Positions 38,201-51,062 of a stretch of DNA of 64,000 nucleotides are shown in pieces. The DNA is from Favolaschia claudopus (taxonomy: Eukaryota; Basidiomycota; Agaricomycetes; Agaricales; Mycenaceae). Location: positions 310,001 through 374,000 of the forward strand of contig JAWWNJ010000097.1 in assembly GCA_037176885.1 (NCBI GenBank). The letters run 5' to 3'. The stretch's first letter is position 1, and every line of letters starts with the position of its first letter. Both the position numbers and the translations under genes were made by a program. The notes beneath the pieces were generated by a model. It did no database searches. It saw only the letters and a program-made list of their open reading frames with translations, and had not been told where the DNA came from.

Positions 38201-38999
38201 CAGATCTTAGGCACGCACCTTTGGAAAAACACGAAATTCAAGCCGGCCAATTCGTCAAGTCCCCCATCGGCCTCTGGAGTTAAGTTAGATCGATACAAGA
38301 TGCAGCAACGAAGGATAAACTCGAGGACTTCGACTCAGACGAGGCGGTAGACTTTTTCAGAACCGACTGAGTAGCGTCCACATAGCTTCACACAACGACT
38401 GGGGGGGGGATTGATAGCTTTGGTCGCCGCTGTCCTTGTGTACCTCAAAACCCGCCAATCTGACGATGTTGCCGTCGTCGTCGTCGTCGAGGTGGTCGTG
38501 GTCGTGACTCATTGCATGGCGCAGAGGAAGAGCACGCTTCGGGATTTCGGAAGGGAAGTCCGATCGGGATCACTGCCCCGAATTGCCCTTTCCTCTTGCC
38601 TCTTGCTTGCCTCCACCACACAGTTGAAGTTCACGAACTCAAGAAACTGAATGGAATATTGGTTACGCTATGAGTAGTGAAATTCAAGCCTGCGGAAAAT
38701 ACTTATGGAGCTGTCTACCCTGGCAGCATTCACAAGAATCGATTTTCCGAAAGTTGGCAAAGATTCTAAACGAGTCCGTTTGAAACGACTGTCGACATCT
38801 CGGACTCGGATGGAGGTGCATCTCACGTCAGCCAAAAGCTTGAGCTCTTGAAATCTTGAATCGTTTGCCAGTTTCTCACCACGTCGAAATCTCAGCGATC
38901 ACCGGCGAAGACTGACAGGAAGCTGGCAGGCGTATCACAACCACGGGGCTTGGACAAGGCGCTAGCCTTTTCCTCCTTTACAACCTCCTCGCGACGTCG
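35295..38999 (-). pseudogene. M-family remnant (M1) within a 3.7-kb gene-poor gap
   Basis: Between copies A and B. The best M-family match is on the minus strand around 36500-36340, where GTGGCTGTGTCCCTCCGCCC opens a frame reading VAVSLRPDALSFS and ending in a PGLVY motif followed by a stop. Other frames around it, on both strands, are GC-driven and mutually overlapping. At about 38411-38480 (plus) a short hydrophobic stretch, GLIALVAAVLVYLKTRQ, sits upstream of copy B. Nothing else in the gap can be supported as a gene. Confidence 0.4.
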
Positions 39000-41523
39000 A
39001 TGCCCTCGTACACTCGCACTGAAACTCAATCGGAGTTTCCGTCCCCCGGCAATCGTATCAACATTAGCGGTAATAATTTGCATTCCGCTATAACCTCTCA
39101 TTCTCTGTCTAATCGACTGTACAGGTGGAACAGGCGGCCAGGGCGGGCGAGGTCGACTTATCGGCGGCTCCGGTGGAACAGGTGAAGCCCCGCAGGTCAC
39201 AATCTCGGGCGGCATGAACAGTGTGACGGTTGTGAATGGAAGTAAGACATTCATTCCATCTTGTGTTTCTATCATTTATTGACAAACTACACATTTCGAT
39301 TGACAGACGTCGTGACTCGTCTGGTTTCGCTTGCTCGATGCAGTGAGTTTTTATTCCCTCTGTTTCAGAGTGCATCCCAAAGAATAAACTTGAATTGCTG
39401 CCGCGCAGACTTCCGAAAGATTCCCTGGGGAGATATCTACCTTCAACAAATGTTATACGCGCAGAATTGGGGCTCCGACGCAGTCAACTCAACGCAGGAA
39501 CGACGCACTGTCAGAACAGTTCAGGCAGCGCATATTGACGGCCGCGATTTCACCGTCGCGAAGTACGACGGGTACAAAGCCCAGAAGGTGCGCTCAAGTT
39601 TGCAAGATTCCATTTCCTTTTCCTCTTATTCTTCTGGCTATGCTTCGAGGAATGGAAACGACACACCAAGGACCACATGGGAATCCGGTATTGCCGTGAT
39701 ATCGATTTGAATTCACCGCACCTATCTGATTATTGGACAGGCATGCCAATATACTCCAAATTTTCGGTATTGTTGAAGGACAAAACGTGTATGCTGCTGT
39801 ATTTCACGGGGGTGAGTATGCATCGTTGTCACTCGCAATTGATACCAATTCGGATTAGATCTGGTTCCCGTTGATAATTTTCTACACGCCTACCGTCAAT
39901 ATCCTTTGAAGTTCTGCTATATCAATAGCTCTCTTGTGAGTGAATTTTGTTGCTTGTATCAACCTCATCAATCGCCCATACTCCTACTCACCGTAAACCT
40001 CAGGCTACAGATTATTTCGTGAGCATTCACATTCTACGCTCACGTATCTGCAGCAAACAACAGGGATAATTTAGGAGGGCGGTTATTATATGTACTCTAA
40101 TTTCAGATACGACTTGGTAGGTGGTGCATACCGAATTAGGTGAAACCCAGCCTCACTTTGTCAATTCCAGAATCGGAATAACAGCACATTGCTCGTCAAC
40201 CATCTCACCGGACATCTATGTCTCGACCCCATCGGCAGCACGCGTCATCATCTTTGCAGATTCAGAGCCCCCTTGACCATGGACAAGAGCCTACAGCCAC
40301 CTCCCATGAAGGTTCTTTCTGCTCCCGACTCGAATCTCATTGTCGAGCTATTCAATTTCGCCCAATATCACGGAACTTGTTATATCATGTTATCAACCCG
40401 TCGAGCCATGCCCATTGCTACGACAGCGACGTTGCATGTGGGCTCTGTGCTGTATTACGGTAATTCGGAGCTGGACGACCCCATTGTAGTTGCCTTTCGA
40501 CCAGCAACCGACTGGAAGCACTTGCTCATGGGATATTGGCGGCATGACACGCCAACCCGACCCCTCAAAGAACTGTCAAGGGATTGGACACACCGCACAC
40601 AGTACGACATCAACAGATTGTCTCTGCCCATCTCATATTCCAATCACATAGGTTCTCCTACAGACAGCTCATAGAACAGACTGAACTGGGGAATGGTCTA
40701 CCCACAACTCTTGTGATGGAATTAATGGATCGAGTGTTACGTTCGGATGACTGGTTGAGTCAGGCAAATCACATTTTTCGCCGCTTGAACATCTCGTCCA
40801 ACCGTAGCAGTTATTGTATGAAACTCACAGTTTCCCGAGTCTGGCCTAAATTCATTTTTTTTCTTCCTTCTTGTAGGGTTATTGGACAGCATCAAATTCC
40901 GCTGTCACCTGCATCCAGTCAAGAAAGCAACTGCTTATCGCCCAGAAGGATTCCTGATCCTCTGCCCTCCAGAACACTTCCGTGCTACTCTGTCAGGGTT
41001 ACCGGAAGGCAAACAGCCTCCTGAGGGCTATCGCGCAGCTCTAGCCTCAAGTTTCAAGTGGCCCGAAACCCCCGCTTATTGGTCCCTTGACTACTGGGGC
41101 TCCTCGCGCCTGAGCGCGGAGGAGGCTGCTCAGCTTGGTTTCCCCGTAGTTCACTTCTCGACGGAGCTTCAGCTCTTGTCGTGGGACGACAATATCTACG
41201 CTGGACTTCGCGAATTTCACTATGCGAAAGGATGTGACCCAGAAAGTCAAGAAGTAGCGAAGGGTCTCGATCGGCCGTTGTATGAATTAGCGTCCGAGCA
41301 GGAGTGGCTGACGGTACTAATGGTGAAAGGTGAATTCCCGGTGAACCGTATGAAGTTCTTGTTGAATGACAATAAATTAGATATAGAAGACCGGGAACGG
41401 AATTCTGAGCCAGAAGATGTCGACGATGAATTTGGTTCTCACAAAGACGATTCAGAGGCGGCTCGGATTTTGGGCGTAATTGTGATGTTGATGATCTTGT
41501 TCAATATATATCATTCCATATAA
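39000..41523 (+). CDS. WLSQANHIF family, copy B (Gly-rich N-terminus, C-terminal membrane anchor)
   Basis: Start at 39000 (MPSYTRTETQSEF). The first intron (donor GTAATA after 39067, acceptor ACAG) leads into a Gly-rich exon GGTGGQGGRGRLIGGSGGTG. Then come FRKIPWGDIYLQ, a VAKYDGYKAQK strand, a STGRLC-like block (HLTGHLCLDPIG), DDWLSQANHIFRRLNISSN, EGFLILCPPEHF, TPAYWSLDYWG and WDDNIYAGLREFHYAKGCD. The C-terminus differs from copy A: an acidic tail is followed by a single hydrophobic helix, ILGVIVMLMILFNIY, directly before the stop, which would make it tail-anchored. Several inner splice sites in 39590-40190 are not fixed. Of the copies here, B alone keeps a lysine at the position corresponding to the kinase VAxK strand. 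Confidence 0.72.
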
Positions 41524-43860
41524 CAGCTGTACAAGGAGTTCCGTAGGATATTAGTGCGAGTGTAGAAAGGAATTATTTGTAGAGTAGAGGTCATTCGCGA
41601 CTCGCGAGAGAAATTGAAGGAGAGCTAGTTCCGGGCTTCCCCAGAGAGCCAACGCGAGTCGTCACAGAATCCGATGACGCGCGCACTTCGCGTCGCGAAT
41701 GCGGTAAAGCGGAACGCAGAAGCGGAGTCGATGAAGAGCACATGGAGAATGATTGCAGTCCTCGCTGCCAGCATTCGAAATAAGAACGATATTCAGATTT
41801 GAGTACGGATGGGCGCTTCATCGAAGCACAAGATCAGCTCAGACGTTGGGGAGAGGAGAAAAGACGCACGGGAAGAAGAAATTGATCTTCTCATCGAGCC
41901 GACAAAACTTGCATCAAGAGATAAGAAGCGATTCGTGACTTGACACATTGGAGAGATCGATGAGGGTCGATGGGAAGGATTACCGCCGCAACGCACGACT
42001 GGGAGAGCTATAGTCATCGACGCAGCGAAAGAAAGCAACTCCCGGGGCAAATTTCTCGAAGTGATCTTCCTCACTCCACCGGCAAGCACACCCGCACCCA
42101 GCGACACAATACCCACTAAAGCGAACACCGTAGCAGCTCGATGACCCACCCGCGCATACATCCCGGCCCATCCGCGGCTCCAATCCTGCGACTCCACCAC
42201 ACTACGATATGATACACTTCCACCGCAGACGCGCCGCCGGCTACCCACTCCCGCCCACACCTCCCAGAAGAGACGTCGCGAACGCGGGAGAAGCGGCTCT
42301 AAGCGCCTGAAAACCCATCCCGGGGTATCCGATGGCGAAGATGTAGCGAGCGCTGGGGTAGAGGGAAATTGCGTCGGGCGGGAGGGCACAGCCACCGCAT
42401 TGAGCAAACGCTAATACAGTTAACGGAAGCGGTAGAGGGAGGGGAGTGGAGGAGGAGGAAGAGTTACTGGAGGAAAAGCGAGGAGAGGAGGCGTAGTCGA
42501 GTTGAGAAGACCGGTGTTGAGTCTCGCCATCGTATGGTATTTGCTGGGAGACGACATTTCGAGTCACCAATGACCATATGGCTCCCAAAAGTGGACACCT
42601 GTACCTCACGGTGTACACCGCGTGGGCAGGGAGCATGGGATGTGATAATGGTAATGGGAAGCTCTCGCGGGATAAATCGACAGCGACAGCGCTTGCTTGC
42701 TGCCCCGGAGGTCTGCCGGCGCACTCAATGCTAGTGGCACCATCACCGTCAGGCGAGCACAACGTCCGTGCCCATAACAACGCTCTTGAAACAGCCCACT
42801 CGGCGCATTGTGTCCCTACGGAACACGCCTTCAGAGCACAGGAAGAGGGTTGTAAGGCATTGGCACCGAGATCGGGATGAAGGGCGCATAGAGAGAGGGT
42901 GTCGTGGCGCGCACACAGCAGTCAATCCGTTGATCGTTTGAGAGTCTAATTGTGGGAGGGGAGATATCTCCGTCGATGAGAAAGAGCTGAATTGAAGAAC
43001 GACATCTGGAAACAATCACATTGCTTGACACTTGAAGAGTAAAAAAGCACGCACGCACAAAAGCCGAAAGTGGGCCAAGGTCTACGAATCGTAAGCGTGC
43101 AGAGGTATAACGAGTTTCACAAGTGATAGCATGGGAGAGGGGGAAGGGCGAACCGCACGTCGACATGACCAGGGCTTATGAGCAAAAAGGGTGAGAAATT
43201 AGAATGGTTTCGGGGCGTCGAGGCGATACGCACTTCTATAGCTACACAGTAGCCGAAGGTTCGGGCTTATGTAGAATGAATCTTGTCGTACGTCGCGATG
43301 ACGAAAGCTTCCGATACTGCGATCATGAAACGATGCAAATATGAGAAGGACAGAAATAAAAGTTATAAAACGTATTAGATTCAAATGAAGGCATCGAAAA
43401 AAAGCGTAGTGCACGCACTGCAAGGGACTTTTCTCTCATGTTGATCTAGACTCCGTCCATTAAGAAGGTGCGCCAGATATCGATCGTATTTGAGCTGAAC
43501 GGAGACCCTGAGTTAACAGATTTCAGACGGTGACCACCGAATCGATACAATCGGAGGTGGACTTGGTGGAGACTCGGAATTGAGTGGCTCGAAGACAATA
43601 TCGAGCAACGGAGCGGGAGTCCACACTAAACAACCGCCGTCGTTGTCGCCGTTCTTGCCATCGTCGGTGTCCGTCGTGGTCATGATCTGCGGTAAGAGTG
43701 GTTCGGGTTTTCGGACTTCAAGTCCGGGCCTTGTTGGCCGAATTGGCCGAGTTGTTCCGGACCTTCTCTTTCTTTCCGCCACCACGAAGTCAGGAAAACA
43801 GCGCCTAAGCAGCCTACTCTTTCCCATTTCAAAGACGTCCCTCTCTCCCTCCCAGTTACA
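41524..43860 (-). pseudogene. M-family remnant (M2)
   Basis: On the minus strand around 42407-41985, a frame starts AVAVPSRPTQFPSTPAL and continues with PGWVF, WEVWAGVGS and a final hydrophobic stretch ATVFALVGIVSLGAGVLAGG. At DNA level the part GCTTCTCCCGCGTTCG to GGTAGCCGGCGG (42285-42238) matches M3 at 48425-48365 closely. In another frame the same DNA reads RAASPAFATSLLGGVGGSG, a motif that recurs in other copies, so this copy is probably frameshifted. At 43624-43690 (plus), TTAVVVAVLAIVGVRRG is a short hydrophobic run before copy C. Confidence 0.45.
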
Positions 43861-46577
43861 ATGAACATCGACGAGGTTGACGAGGAAACTTGTACACCCG
43901 GCTCTCTCGATGGCTTCTTTTCGGATGGGGAATCCCGTGCAACAACTTTTAATCGTATGCAATTTTGTAGACTTGTCTACGACACCCAAACACCTGATAT
44001 AATCTTTATGCAGTCTCAGGAGGAGTCGGGGGTGCAGGTGGGAACGGTTTACTCACCGGCGGGGTGGGCGGCAATGCGGAGGCACCTCGATTGTACATGA
44101 CGAACGCAGAACGGTTCACAGTCAATCTGAATAGCGGTGAGTCTTCATGGGAAGAGCCTATCCAAAGAATCTACAACCAATCGTTGCAGGCGAGCAGGCA
44201 TTGATATGCGGCAGTACGTTCAATATTTCGACGTTTGTATGCTTCCGACATTGGCCAAACTCAATCCGTGAACAGATTATCGTAAAATTCCGTGGGGAGA
44301 CATCTACCTACAACATCAGTTATCCGTGAGATATCCAGAACCGCAACAGTATCATTGGAAGTGGCCGCGACACAGTGTTCGGAAACTTCGATCAGCAAAA
44401 ATCAATGGCACCCAGAATGTTACTGTAGTAACCTTTGAGGGCAACAGGGCGGAACAAGTGCGTAAATTCCAAATTCCATGCATTTAGATCGAGGTTTTTA
44501 GCTTGGTCTAGGCTTGGAAGGAGGAGGTCAAGATGTACATGAAGATTCGGTATCTCTTGGTAGATTTCTTTTTTTGTTCACACTAACCTCACGTTCAATA
44601 GACATGAAAATATTCTCCAAATGTATGGAGTAGTTCAGGGGCAAAATCTCTATGCTATTGTCTTTCACGATGGTATGGCGCCCAGATCTCGTCAAATCGA
44701 TGTTAACATTCAACTAGATTTCATCCTATTTAGCGACCTTGTCACAAAACTTTGGAAGTCTCCCTTATTGACGGTTTGCATCCAACTTTATTTTGTACGT
44801 GGATTCACAACTCTCGTGATTTAACATTGCTTTAACTTGCTTCAGAGCCGGGAACATAATGTACAGGTCACCTCCGTAGCTAATACATTTGCTGACATGC
44901 TGGCAGGAGGCTATTGATCACTTGATTTCCAGATTCCGCGCCCATGTCTTCGTGAGTCAAATCCCTCAATCATAATTCTGTTTCACAGTGGGGCATCAGT
45001 TTGACTATGATGTACTTGTATGTTACTCAACTGGCCGACTCTGCATTGACATTGGAGGACATTCATCAACAAATACCCGCCGCCTAAATCATTTCCAGCG
45101 ACACTCCCCGAAAATGCCCACTATGAATGTGTTTACATCTGCAGCCACAAGTCTCGTTATGCAAGCTCTAACCTTGGATGACTATCACAATATCTGCAAC
45201 TCCGACAGGCTCCGCAGATCTAAATCTCTTGTGTTTTCTTCTTCAGCTGCAATACATTTGGACAGTGTATATTGTGCTGCAGCTATTGACACCTTTGGCA
45301 ATTCTATTGAAATTGCCACTGTGATGGAGTCTGACACTGACTTCAATTGGCCACCTTGTTGGAGGGAAACATGGGCCGCGACTGTTGGAGGTCAGAAACT
45401 TTATGCAGGCTGGGGGATGAGGTATGCATGACATTGATATCATTGTATCGAGATGATCATTATACTGAAAGTGTTGTTCTCTGGAAAGGCTGGAAAAGTG
45501 GTATGTATGACAATTGTCATTGTCTAGAGGGTGGACACTGAACTTCATATAATGTTTCATTGGGCCACTAGTTTCTCCTCCTCAGAACTGTTATTGGACC
45601 ATACTTACTTCCAGTTTGAGGCATGGCAGATTGCTCCGATTTCGAGAGTCACATGGTATGGATGGCTCAGCCAGGCTAACCACATATTCAGCCATCTGAG
45701 AATCGAATCAAACTTCAGCAACTATGGTATGTTTGTCAGTGGAATCAAATGGATCCAAGCTGAACCATATCACAGTTCTATTGGATAGATTCGAGCTCAC
45801 AATTTCGCTAAAACCCAATCCAAACAATGCTGGCTGCCCTCCTCAAGGATATCTATGGTTGCGCTCAAAAGATGTTTTCCTCGCAAGCCACTCCTTCGAA
45901 TGCCCACAATCTCTTGCCTACTGGTCCCTTGATCTGGATGGCACTAGGGAACTGAGCACAGAGCATGCAGTCGAGCTTGGATTTCCAATTCTCTGTATGG
46001 AGAAGATCAAAGCTCATGGGCAGTCATGGGATGATAGTGTCTACACTGGCCTTCGCGAATTACATCAAGGAAAAGGATTTGATCCTGACAGTCAGGATGT
46101 TGCACGACATCTGGGATACCGACTTTATAAACCATGTTCTGATGCAGACATGTCAATTGTTGGAGGTGGGTTGACACATGTGTCTCGCTCACCACTGAAA
46201 ATATGCAGGAGAAATAAAAGAAAGTTACGATGGAGAAGATGATTTCTGGGCAGTCAGTGAAGAGAATGTCAATGGATCCATGTCGAATGAACATTCTTCA
46301 AACAGTGGCTCGGAGCAAAAGGTGGCAAAGCCGAGCAATTTGGTGAAAGGTCCAACATGGAATGTTGTGCATGAAGGCCGAGGTGGGCCATCTCTCGATG
46401 TGAACTTTGGTTTGCTGAGGTCAAGGGTTAGTAGAACTTCGGGATTTCGAACTGCATGAATCACTTCACGAGTTCGCAGACCAAATGCCAGCATCCAAGG
46501 CATTCAAAGTTGTGACAACGGTCCAGCTGTTGCTAATTGGTATTCTTGCAGCTCTAGTGCTGTTAGATAACGTGTAA
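43861..46577 (+). CDS. WLSQANHIF family, copy C (Gly-rich N-terminus, C-terminal membrane anchor)
   Basis: Exon 1 is 43861-43954 (MNIDEVDEETCTPGSLDGFF); exon 2 is 44014-44136 with SGGVGGAGGNGLLTGGVGGN. Later exons read YRKIPWGDIYLQHQ, then a VVTFEGNRAEQ strand, RHENILQMYGVVQGQNLYA and IVFHDDLV. They continue with STGRLCIDIGGHS, YGWLSQANHIFSHLRIESN, PPQGYLWLRS, LAYWSLDLDG, and WDDSVYTGLRELHQGKGFDP. The last exon starts at about 46485 and reads MPASKAFKVVTTVQLLLIGI, then LAALVLLDNV and stop: a C-terminal membrane helix. The exon-1 start resembles that of copy E (MNIEETHTLGSESLDDWLS). Inner exon limits between 44140 and 45700 are approximate. Function unknown. Confidence 0.72.
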
Positions 46578-47218
46578 AGTACAGTGGCACCTAGTATACC
46601 TACTCATCGCTTACTTTGTGACGAGGAGAGAAAAGATCAAACCACACCAAATCCTGCATCCGTGGATTCGAACTGGTCGAAAGGTTTGTTGGTGTCCGGG
46701 TCGGAGTTTCACAAAAAAGATTTTGAACAGAACGAGCGTGTCGACTTTGCACACTTTTCCTTTTCTGAAGATGCCGAACAAGATGATGTGAGTTCTGAGA
46801 TACTGATTCACAGAGTTTCGGAATCTCTGTTTTTCTGTCCGGCAAGATTTTCAGTCGTATTTCTGAAACTATCATTGAAAAAAAAATTGAATGTTACGCA
46901 GTGGTACAGGTCGAGCTTGTTTTTTCTATTCTCGGTGATAAATGTCTAGCGGGACCCGAGTGCGAGGGGAGAGACTTTGGTGAAGTTGATACTCTCCGGT
47001 ATATATACAGATCTGAGGTTGGAGACTGGAGTCCGCCTGAGGGTCAATATTCATCGGGCGTCTGATTGTTTTTGGTCAATGGGAAAATTTGAAGTCACCC
47101 AGAAGCGGTTTGCTCAGCTGAACTACTGCCAGCATCGAAGACATACAAACTCCTCACGACAATCCAGATCTTGTTGATTGGTTTTCTTGGGCTTCTCGCT
47201 CTTGTAGAAAGAATATAG
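46578..47218 (+). pseudogene. Duplicated C-terminal remnant of copy C
   Basis: The last part (47125-47218) reads LPASKTYKLLTTIQILLIGF, then LGLLALVERI and stop. This aligns residue by residue with the C-terminal anchor of copy C about 640 bp upstream. The preceding stretch has short frames (for example GPECEGRDFGEVDTLRYIYR near 46950) but lacks every upstream domain of the family. It looks like the tail of a duplicated copy whose 5' part has been lost. Confidence 0.65.
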
Positions 47219-48850
47219 ATATTAGACATCGTATGTCATGGTATGGAATAGGTTGCAATGCGGGACGAGTTTCGATCCGAGGCTTCATCTCGACTGCTTG
47301 ATACTGTATTGTGCATGTATGAATTTCAGAATTCGATTTTTCGTGAGACGTACGTGTGTAGCACAAGCACCTCAGTCGACGCTTGCCAAGAAGTATATGC
47401 AATGAGCTGAAAGCGATCGAGTCGGGTTTGCGAATATACCGTTTCCCGCCGCCCCGCTCTATCCAGCTAGCCAGACACCCCACGCGCCGCAGCATTTATA
47501 GCAAACACCGCTGTGAGTAAGCCATATACCCAGGAATACACCCGCCCCATCCGCTGTCCCACTCCTTCGCATCCACAAACAGCGGAGCGATTCGCGTCCA
47601 CGCTCGTCCCGGCCCGCAGCTCCCAAGACCACAACCCAAACGAGAGCTGTTTCGACGGCAGGACAAGCAGGATTATACACCCAAGAACACATTCCGGAGG
47701 ATCCGGTGACGGAGAGCCAGCAGGTGGGTGAACGGCATGGCAAAGTGCGTTGGGGGAGGATGGTACAGCCACCGTGCCAAGGAGAAGGCGGGACATGCCT
47801 GGCGCGTTATTTGTTGCATGGGAAAGAAAGATGATGCAGGTGGAGGGAGGCTTTGACGAGGAGAGCGTTGGGGGCGCTGATCAATGCCGCCCAATGAACG
47901 TGAGGCACATAATAGCAGAGTCAGCATCCGGACCGACGCAGTGGAAGGTCTCGAATCGTCTCCTAAGTTACTTGTACGCGTGTCTGACGTTCGCAAGATC
48001 GCCGTCATTCGAGCAGTCGGCCCGATGCGCTGAATGAATACGCTCAGGACTTTGGACAAAACCATCGCGTCCCGGGCCTGACGCGTTGGTGAGGGGTAGG
48101 CGGTTTTCGTATGCCGATGTCGACGTCGCGAGCCGAGAGAGTGAAGCTGGTAATCCAACGTCGGGGGAGTAGGAGTCGAGCCACCGGAGGCTAGCACGGC
48201 TGCCACCGAAAACGTCGGGGGATCGGATTTGCGGAGCTGGTGACACAAACGGAAGGCGGAAGAGAATCTATTGATCAATTTCCTACCAGACCACGTCGCA
48301 ATCCAGGCGCCTCGCCACTCGTACCTCCAGCTCACAGCATAATCTAGTCCAGCATCCGCCCCGCCGGCTAACCTCCCCCGCCCACACTTCGCAAGAAAAA
48401 GCTTGGGCGAACGCAGGAGAAGCAGCCCCGCATACCCATGAACGCATCCCGAAGAAGCTGGGTTAGGCGATACATGATCTTCGAGTGACCATAGACCCCA
48501 GTGCTGGCACCCGTAGTCCAATCGACGGCTATCGTACGAGGCAAGGGCTGATTTCGATAAAGCTAGGGTTGACCCAATCGCGGTATAGAGACGATTTTGC
48601 TGGCTTTTGTGCAACGTCAGAGATTGGCGGCGAAAGTAAAGTGGGGTCGAGAGGGGCGGTGGGCGAGTTACGACTGAGTACGCCGAAGACGAGTCAGAAT
48701 GGAGTCTCACTGAAGAAGAAGAGAAGCTCCGCACCTGTGCTACAAGGCGAGAAACTCGGCGAGAGCCGTTTCATTGGGTTACTTGTTGAGATACACGTCT
48801 AGGGGTATGCAATGACCATTGAAAGACCCTGCGCCGTCAGACAGCCAGAC
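47219..48850 (-). pseudogene. M-family remnants (M3a and M3b)
   Basis: Two M-type blocks lie on the minus strand. M3b (47770-47470) reads TVAVPSSPNALCHAV, then PECVLGCIILLVLPSK, LWSWELRAG, and a final GRVYSWVYGLLTAVFAINAA. M3a (48430-48280) contains GCTTCTCCTGCGTTCG and GTTAGCCGGCGG, matching M2 at DNA level. A 353-codon open frame spans both (48734-47673) but is in a different frame from the conserved motifs, so I do not treat it as the gene. The C-terminal motif with two possible membrane helices suggests the ancestral product was a membrane protein. Family not recognised. Confidence 0.45.
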
Positions 48851-49973
48851 TGGGTTGAAAATGCAAAGAATCAGCAAAGAAATTGAGGTGGATACTCGTT
48901 AGACGACACACCATAAAGAAAAGACTTTCTCTTCCTCTTTCTCTTGCGGCATGCCCGCACCAGATTGTCCTTGTCTACTCTCGGAGAGACGGAAATCAGG
49001 TCGTCATCTTCAGCCCAATGAGACAGCTTGACGGCAAAGTAAGGTAGACGAGATTTGAGGCGAGGTCTTGAAGTGACTACTGTTAGCGTAGCTTGGGCTG
49101 AACGTCGGGAATTCGGTGAGAGAACGTTCACGGCGGCGTAACTGAGTCGGCAGCAAGAAACTAGATACTATGAAGGAGATATCGCCGACTGCCGCAGTCG
49201 CGCTCGTTGTCGCCGCCGCCGTCATCGCAGCGCACAAGAAGAAGTTTTCGGGATTTCGGGCCGAACCATCTTTATTCAAGAAACTCCCACGCCCACAACC
49301 TCTCTCTCTCTCTTGCGCTACCACTGCAGTCGAGAGGTTCGTCTGGGTCGGGAATCGCAATTTCAAGACGATTTTTCTGCGTCATCTTGTCCTCCCATCA
49401 AACCGCTTGTCTCTCTGACCTCGGAGCGCGTACTTACACATCAATCATCCGACTCGAAAATTTGCAAAAAATACTAGTGGAGTCGACGTAGCTCAACAAC
49501 CTTACCAGACTGCCTACACGAAATTGGAGATGGACAATATCGGTTCAACTGCGTGGGCCTCTAACTAGTACTGCTATTTGGTGTTGCTGAATCTTAATAA
49601 AAGACGCGATTTGGACGAGGCATGTCAAACCCGGGGGAGCAGAAATCATGGAACGTTCAGTTACGTTCTGCCGCAGTTGTTAGTCTCAGTCAGTCCCACC
49701 ATTCAAGCAAATGTTCAAAATTGAACATAATCTCCAGATCGCTTTCTGAATGTTGCATGTAAATTTCTTTTTCGAAACTTTGGCATTTCACTCGAATTTC
49801 TGAAAGACCCCTGCTCGATAGGGAAGTATCTTAAAAATCAGATTGAATGCCGAATTTGGAGAGGGAATGGCTAACAGACCGCGTGCGAGGTTGTGTATGC
49901 CTCATGTTTACCTCGTTCCGACCCTGACGCTGTCCACCACCAGGCCGCCCATAGCCACATACAGCTTTCCACC
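48851..49973. other. Intergenic upstream of SET gene
   Basis: Contains a short CT repeat at about 49301-49313 and a plus-strand hydrophobic stretch with basic end (TAAVALVVAAAVIAAHKKK, about 49188-49245) similar in type to those upstream of copies B and C. A minus-strand frame around 49060-48880 has a basic cluster (RKRKRKRK). None is convincing as a complete gene. Confidence 0.35.
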
Positions 49974-51062
49974 ATGAGCACCTTCCCTGCCATCGAGGTA
50001 GTTGATATCCCAGGCAAAGGAAAGGGCGTCATCGCTTTGGAATTCATCGTTCAAGGCACACGCATTATCGCAGAAGAGCCTACCATCAAACTCTCTGGTC
50101 AAACCCGCGAGGACTTGGCTCACTCTGTCCAAACAGCGCTCTCCTCGCCCTCGAACCTCGAGTTCCTACTGTCCTTCCCTTGTAAGAAAGGCGAAGATTC
50201 GATTTCGGGACGCTTCAACCACTTTCTGCCTTGCGCGTCAGAAGACGACAATGCCTGTGGACTGTTCGCGACAATCTGTCGCATCAACCATACTTGCTGC
50301 TCGCCCCTCTCCGGTCCAAATGCCATGTATACATGGCGGGAAGATTTACAATGCGAAAGTCAGTCGAAATCTTTAGCCATTCGATAATTCTCTAACGTTG
50401 TTCAGCTCTTCACGCCTTACAGGACATCGCCCCGATGGAGGAAATTACGGTGTCCTATATTCCCTGCCAGATACACACAGATGATCCCCCAAAATTTCTC
50501 CGCAAGAACTTTGACTTCGCTTGCTCGTGTGCGGGATGCGCTCGGCCGTTAGAACAACGCCTTCACTCCCTCGCCCGAATCCATCAATACAACCTCTTCA
50601 TGGAATCCTTCCCCACATCCGCGCAAACCCGTCGAAATCCTACGCAACTCCTCGAACAACTCCAAGCCAATCTTCTCGCCATCTGCGAGGAGGGCTACGC
50701 GATCGAACTGTCCCGCGGTGCGCACTGTGGGTTTCGTCTCTGCGCCATGTACGGCGACGCGAAAAACGCTATTTTATGGGAAACGCTTTCTCGTGACTGC
50801 GACGCCGTCATTCAGGGCACCGATACAGAGGAATATCGCTCTTCGGAAAGATGGATACGGGATCCGTCTACGTATGAACGGTGGAATATGTATGGCTATT
50901 CCGAGTTGGCGGCACCGGTAAGAATTATTTGAATTCGATGAGATACTTAGGGGATTCTCATTTGCGGATAGAATTCGGTTCTTCTTACCTATTTTCCTGC
51001 CCTGCCAGAGGAGCACAGAAGATCTCTCAGATTACCAGGCCTGTGTAAATGCAACACAATGA
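49974..51062 (+). CDS. SET-domain protein (SMYD-like), 316 aa
   Basis: Exons 49974-50358, 50406-50917 and 51009-51062 close in phase and give 316 aa. The N-terminus reads EVVDIPGKGKGVIALEFI, the usual first strand of fungal SET proteins (G-K-G-V-A/I type), followed by GTRIIAEEPTI. The core CRINHTCCSPLSGPNAMYTW corresponds to the NHSC-PN motif that binds S-adenosylmethionine. DIAPMEEITVSY supplies the second conserved strand with the Tyr. FACSCAGC is the cysteine cluster after the SET core, which usually binds zinc. SET proteins of this class methylate lysines on histones or other proteins; the substrate here is unknown. If the last intron is not spliced, the frame ends at 50932. It is convergent with copy D. 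Confidence 0.88.

Noticed and set aside
41793..42407. An intact M-family gene
   Set aside because: The frame has the VAVP start and a hydrophobic end, but the ASPAF motif lies in another frame of the same DNA, pointing to a frameshift. Treated as a remnant.
46600..46700. A B-box-like GTTCGAATCC on the minus strand near 46675
   Set aside because: No A box at a suitable distance and no cloverleaf; chance match within the remnant.
47673..48734. A 353-codon open frame on the minus strand
   Set aside because: The conserved M-family blocks inside it lie in other frames, and the composition is GC-driven. Length alone does not make it a gene.
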